Made by a program: the position numbers and the translations under genes. From the NCBI GenBank assembly GCA_050012355.1, contig JBEKHI010000394.1:1-7595 (forward strand): DNA of 7,595 nt, given 5' to 3'. A model generated the notes under the pieces. It was not told where the DNA came from. It saw only the letters and a list, made by a program, of their open reading frames with translations, and did not search any database. This document shows positions 5,652-7,595 of this stretch, in pieces (within the stretch, counting starts at the first letter, position 1; the number at the start of each line of letters is the position of its first letter). Source of the stretch: JBEKHI01 sp050012355 (GTDB taxonomy: Bacteria > Actinomycetota > Actinomycetes > Streptosporangiales > Streptosporangiaceae).

Positions 5652-6656
5652 TCAAGACAACTCCACTTCGTGGCGGGGGGTCGCAAGGTACTCGCTGCCT
5701 GTGATCCCACGAAGTATGCCCTCCCACACCGCCGATGCCGCAACCGGTTCAGGAGTACTGCCCGCAGTCATGCGTCTTCCATACCGCTTCGCGTAGCTCA
5801 GCCTGAATGGACGAACAGCCAGCCGTCTGCTCAGGTTCTTCGCCGCCGACTCAAGTTCGCTGGCCAGCGTCCGCAGATCCTCGGCCGACCATCCGTCTCC
5901 TCCTATCGCCGGATAGAGGTCGAATCCAAGCTCGGCGGCAAGCCTCAGGCCCTCCCTTATCGCTCGCCAGTCTCGCTCGCCGGGACGGGCATGCAAGGTG
6001 GCGTGAAGGGTCACTTGGCTAGCCGCCGCACGAAGATCGGCCTGGGCCATGTGATCAAGTTGCTCGTATGCATAGGGCAGTGCGCTGAGGTTGCTCTCAA
6101 CCTTCAGGACGCACTGGCCGAGGAGGCTCCGCCGCTCCAGTTGCTGATATACCTCGGTGACCAGCCCAGGCGCTAGCAGGGGTTCCCCTCCGCTGACCCT
6201 CAGGATCGTTAGGGGCTTTCCGCCATCCGCCAGTTCGCCCCGGATTCGCAGGAAGTCCTCCACCAGCGACTTCGCGTCTCCCGGAAAGCCGTCATGGCCT
6301 GCGAGATGCTGGAACGACACATAGCAGTAATTGCATCGAAAGTTACAGGAGCCCACATGCGTGATGGCAGCGAGATTATGGTCACTCCAGTGACCGCCGA
6401 GCTTGGCGGCAACTGTAACAGGGCTATCTGACAACGTGGCATCGTGCCGGACCGCGTGAAATTCCGGGAGTGAAGTTGGCAGCCTCTTCCTTATCAGCTT
6501 GACCGGGACGAACAGGCGGAAATATCGAGACTTGACGTCCTCGAACGATGTCCTGGTCAAGTTAGTCATCCAGTAGCCGAGGGGATGCCTGTGGACGATT
6601 GAATAGGCTTTTTCGATGCCGGGATTTGGGTTTCCTGTTTCCTCCATGTTGGCCAT
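5652..6656 (-). CDS. Radical SAM enzyme, first gene of the operon
   Basis: The 334-aa product carries the radical SAM cluster motif C104-NFR-C108-NY-C111 inside ITHVGSCNFRCNYCYVSF, and the SAM-contact GGEP motif at 156-159 (ILRVSGGEPLLAP). Later beta/alpha repeats are visible at VLKVESNLSALP, SQVTLHATLHA and LGFDLYPAIGGDGW. Only one other cysteine follows (near 182), so there is no SPASM or auxiliary cluster. About 95 residues precede the core, which is unusual and has no motif I know. Such enzymes use a [4Fe-4S] cluster to cleave S-adenosylmethionine and start radical chemistry on nucleotides, peptides or other substrates; the substrate here is not evident. ATG 6656 has GGGGG five bases upstream (6662-6666). 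It opens the operon; its stop is two bases from the TS-like start. No precursor peptide gene of RiPP type is convincing upstream. Confidence 0.88.
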   Translation of the reverse strand: MANMEETGNPNPGIEKAYSIVHRHPLGYWMTNLTRTSFEDVKSRYFRLFVPVKLIRKRLPTSLPEFHAVRHDATLSDSPVTVAAKLGGHWSDHNLAAITHVGSCNFRCNYCYVSFQHLAGHDGFPGDAKSLVEDFLRIRGELADGGKPLTILRVSGGEPLLAPGLVTEVYQQLERRSLLGQCVLKVESNLSALPYAYEQLDHMAQADLRAAASQVTLHATLHARPGERDWRAIREGLRLAAELGFDLYPAIGGDGWSAEDLRTLASELESAAKNLSRRLAVRPFRLSYAKRYGRRMTAGSTPEPVAASAVWEGILRGITGSEYLATPRHEVELS

Positions 6657-6661
6657 GACAA

Positions 6662-6666
6662 CCCCC
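6662..6666 (-). promoter_or_regulatory. Shine-Dalgarno-like G-tract of the radical SAM gene
   Basis: GGGGG on the minus strand ends five bases before ATG 6656 and supports this start over the internal ATG at 6647. Confidence 0.55.
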
Positions 6667-6725
6667 AGATAGCGGTTTCAGCCTGACGGTATCTCGTTTT
6701 CCCGGAAAGCGGTAGGCATGATCTG

Positions 6726-6741
6726 GTCGACTATTATCGAC
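6726..6741. promoter_or_regulatory. Dyad upstream of the operon, possible operator or promoter element
   Basis: GTCGA-CTATTA-TCGAC is a perfect 5-bp inverted repeat around an AT-rich centre, 70-85 bases upstream of the radical SAM start. Read on the minus strand it contains GATAAT, a fair -10 match, but no good -35 lies 17 bases before it. It sits in the most AT-rich stretch of the intergenic region (about 6690-6800), where the operon promoter is expected. Confidence 0.3.
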
Positions 6742-7121
6742 TGACACGGAATATTGAACCTGTGGTATCACCTCACGATTCATGCTGCGTAAGTGAAAAG
6801 AGTGCAAGACAGTAATGATGCGGCGGGTGAATCGGTCTCTGCTGACATCTACCTGGTCTCAATGCGCGCTTATCGCCGTTGGTGCCATCCGCATGGTGAT
6901 CTCCGAGCTCAAGACCGAGTCGGACGGGGCACCTCATGGTCAGTCGCACGTAGCGGAAGTGCTTGTCGCTTGCGCCGAGTGTGTCGATCTTGTGGCCGGA
7001 GATGCCGTACCGGTCGCGTGTAGTCTGCACTGAGCGGAGTCGACCGGAGATCCCTCTCTGCACCTCATCTGGTCAGGCAATCGCCAAATCGAGGCCGCAT
7101 CGCCCCAGTACGCTCGCAGGC

Positions 7122-7595
7122 GTGCGGGAGGACGTAACCACCCAAGAGGCCGCTCGCTTGGCAATGTCATGCAAAGTGATGGAGCGAGCAACGTCGTTGG
7201 GTAGCTGGATGGACACCAGCGGGCCACTGCCGGTCACTCCCGGACGTGTGCTTCGCAAGCCAGACGTTCCGGCCGCCGCGGCGGCAATCGGCGTGCCAGT
7301 GCCGGCGAAGTTTCGTACGGCAGCCGATCTCGCTGCCATAAAGATCCCATGGTCCCTCGCGGTGGCCCTGGGCCTAGTGCGGATCGGCGACGGAATGGTG
7401 AGCGCAGGCCCGGGATTGGGCGCCTGGCCGCCGGATGACGGGACGCTCTTGGACGCCTGGTTCGCCAGCCTGACCGCACCCGGCGGGAAGGAACCCGCCG
7501 AGACAGACCTGTTCGCGGTGCTCAAGACGATGGATGACGGGTTCTCGCCGATGGACCGAGGATTCGCATGGGAGACAATCGGCACGTTGCAGACC
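7122..7595 (+). CDS. Hypothetical protein, 5' part, running off the window end
   Basis: A + strand frame stays open from before 7122 to the window end. It has high third-position GC and a natural protein composition. From GTG 7122 it gives about 158 residues: TTQEAARLAMSCKVMERATS, GPLPVTPGRVLRKPDVPAAA, FRTAADLAAIKIPWSLAVAL, GLVRIGDGMVSAGPGLGAWP and then an acidic region (PAETDLFAVLKTMDDGF). The pattern of a PVTPGRVLRKPDV strand-helix, LRTAADL and PW..A..LGL is one I associate with large uncharacterised actinomycete proteins, but I can give no function. Start codons at 7122 (GTG), 7164 and 7179 (both ATG) are all possible. None has a well-spaced ribosome binding site, and a GGGAGG at 7126-7131 is too far from 7164. 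The gene is divergent from the operon, so the two may share the intergenic region but need not be related in function. Confidence 0.65.
   Translation, partial: MREDVTTQEAARLAMSCKVMERATSLGSWMDTSGPLPVTPGRVLRKPDVPAAAAAIGVPVPAKFRTAADLAAIKIPWSLAVALGLVRIGDGMVSAGPGLGAWPPDDGTLLDAWFASLTAPGGKEPAETDLFAVLKTMDDGFSPMDRGFAWETIGTLQT

Larger units (their letters stand above)
6657..7121. other. Intergenic region between the operon and the right-hand gene
   Basis: No gene can be firmly placed here. The part next to the operon (about 6660-6810) is relatively AT-rich and probably holds the operon promoter. From about 6815 to 7063 short frames exist on both strands. One is a + strand 72-aa frame (6815-7033) containing SHVAEVLVACAECVDLVAGD. 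The other is a - strand frame (7063 to 6773) whose first 50 codons, including GISGHKIDTLGASDKHF, have strongly GC-rich third positions. The minus-strand signal is the better of the two, but it fades toward an AT-rich, low-quality C-terminus and I recognise neither product. A gene remnant is possible. No terminator, tRNA or inverted-repeat ends of an insertion sequence were seen. Confidence 0.5.

Noticed and set aside
5574..6176. + strand open frame of 200 codons opposite the radical SAM gene
   Set aside because: The minus strand carries the CxxxCxxC and GGEP motifs in frame, so this is a shadow.
6562..6807. Minus-strand small frame upstream of and overlapping the radical SAM start, considered as a RiPP precursor peptide
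   Set aside because: It overlaps the radical SAM gene by about 95 bases in another frame, lacks a good ribosome binding site and has no convincing leader/core pattern. The enzyme also lacks a SPASM domain.
6657..7121. Insertion-sequence remnant
   Set aside because: No transposase motif, terminal inverted repeats or target duplication could be found by eye.
7073..7585. Minus-strand open frame of 170 codons at the right end
   Set aside because: It is the antisense of the open + strand frame from 7122, which has the better codon pattern. The minus product is Ser/Ala/Pro/Arg-rich low-complexity sequence.

Overview
The window looks like chromosomal DNA of a high-GC actinomycete, Streptomyces-like or a relative. 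This rests on strongly GC-biased third codon positions, GTG starts, short overlaps between genes, and the families present. No tRNA, rRNA, CRISPR array or intact insertion sequence is visible.

Left part, + strand (1-1508). A decayed MazG/HisE-like pyrophosphohydrolase pseudogene (29-249) is followed by three small intact genes. These are an endonuclease V homologue (265-813), a 97-aa protein with a coiled-coil N-terminus and a ribosomal L7/L12-like C-terminal domain (833-1126), and a VOC (glyoxalase/bleomycin-resistance) protein (1137-1508). The VOC gene's ribosome binding site overlaps the stop codon of the gene before it. These look like ordinary accessory or housekeeping genes.

Centre, - strand (6656 down to 1861, possibly 1554). 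This is a tight operon. In transcription order it holds a radical SAM enzyme, a thymidylate-synthase-fold protein, a 301-aa protein I do not recognise, a nucleoside 2-deoxyribosyltransferase-superfamily protein, a HisG-like phosphoribosyltransferase, and a multi-pass membrane protein. A doubtful 108-aa reading frame follows. Junctions from radical SAM to HisG-like are stop/start overlaps or gaps of at most about 7 bases, several with strong Shine-Dalgarno sequences, so the five proteins are very probably co-expressed. A TS-fold enzyme next to an NDT-superfamily N-glycosidase is also the logic of known nucleoside or antimetabolite pathways (MilA/MilB of mildiomycin, BcmA/BcmB of bacimethrin). 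Here the pair comes with a PRPP-type transferase and a radical SAM enzyme. The TS-like protein has Val where the catalytic Cys is expected and Glu where the base-reading Asn is expected. The HisG-like protein has a damaged PRPP signature and three TTA codons. My inference is an undescribed pathway that makes or modifies a nucleotide, base or nucleoside, with the membrane protein as a possible exporter, sensor or effector. The product is unknown.

Right part (6657-7595). A roughly 465-base region separates the operon from a + strand gene that runs off the window end (from about 7122). The part next to the operon is relatively AT-rich and holds a small dyad, so it probably contains the operon promoter. 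The rest has only ambiguous short reading frames.
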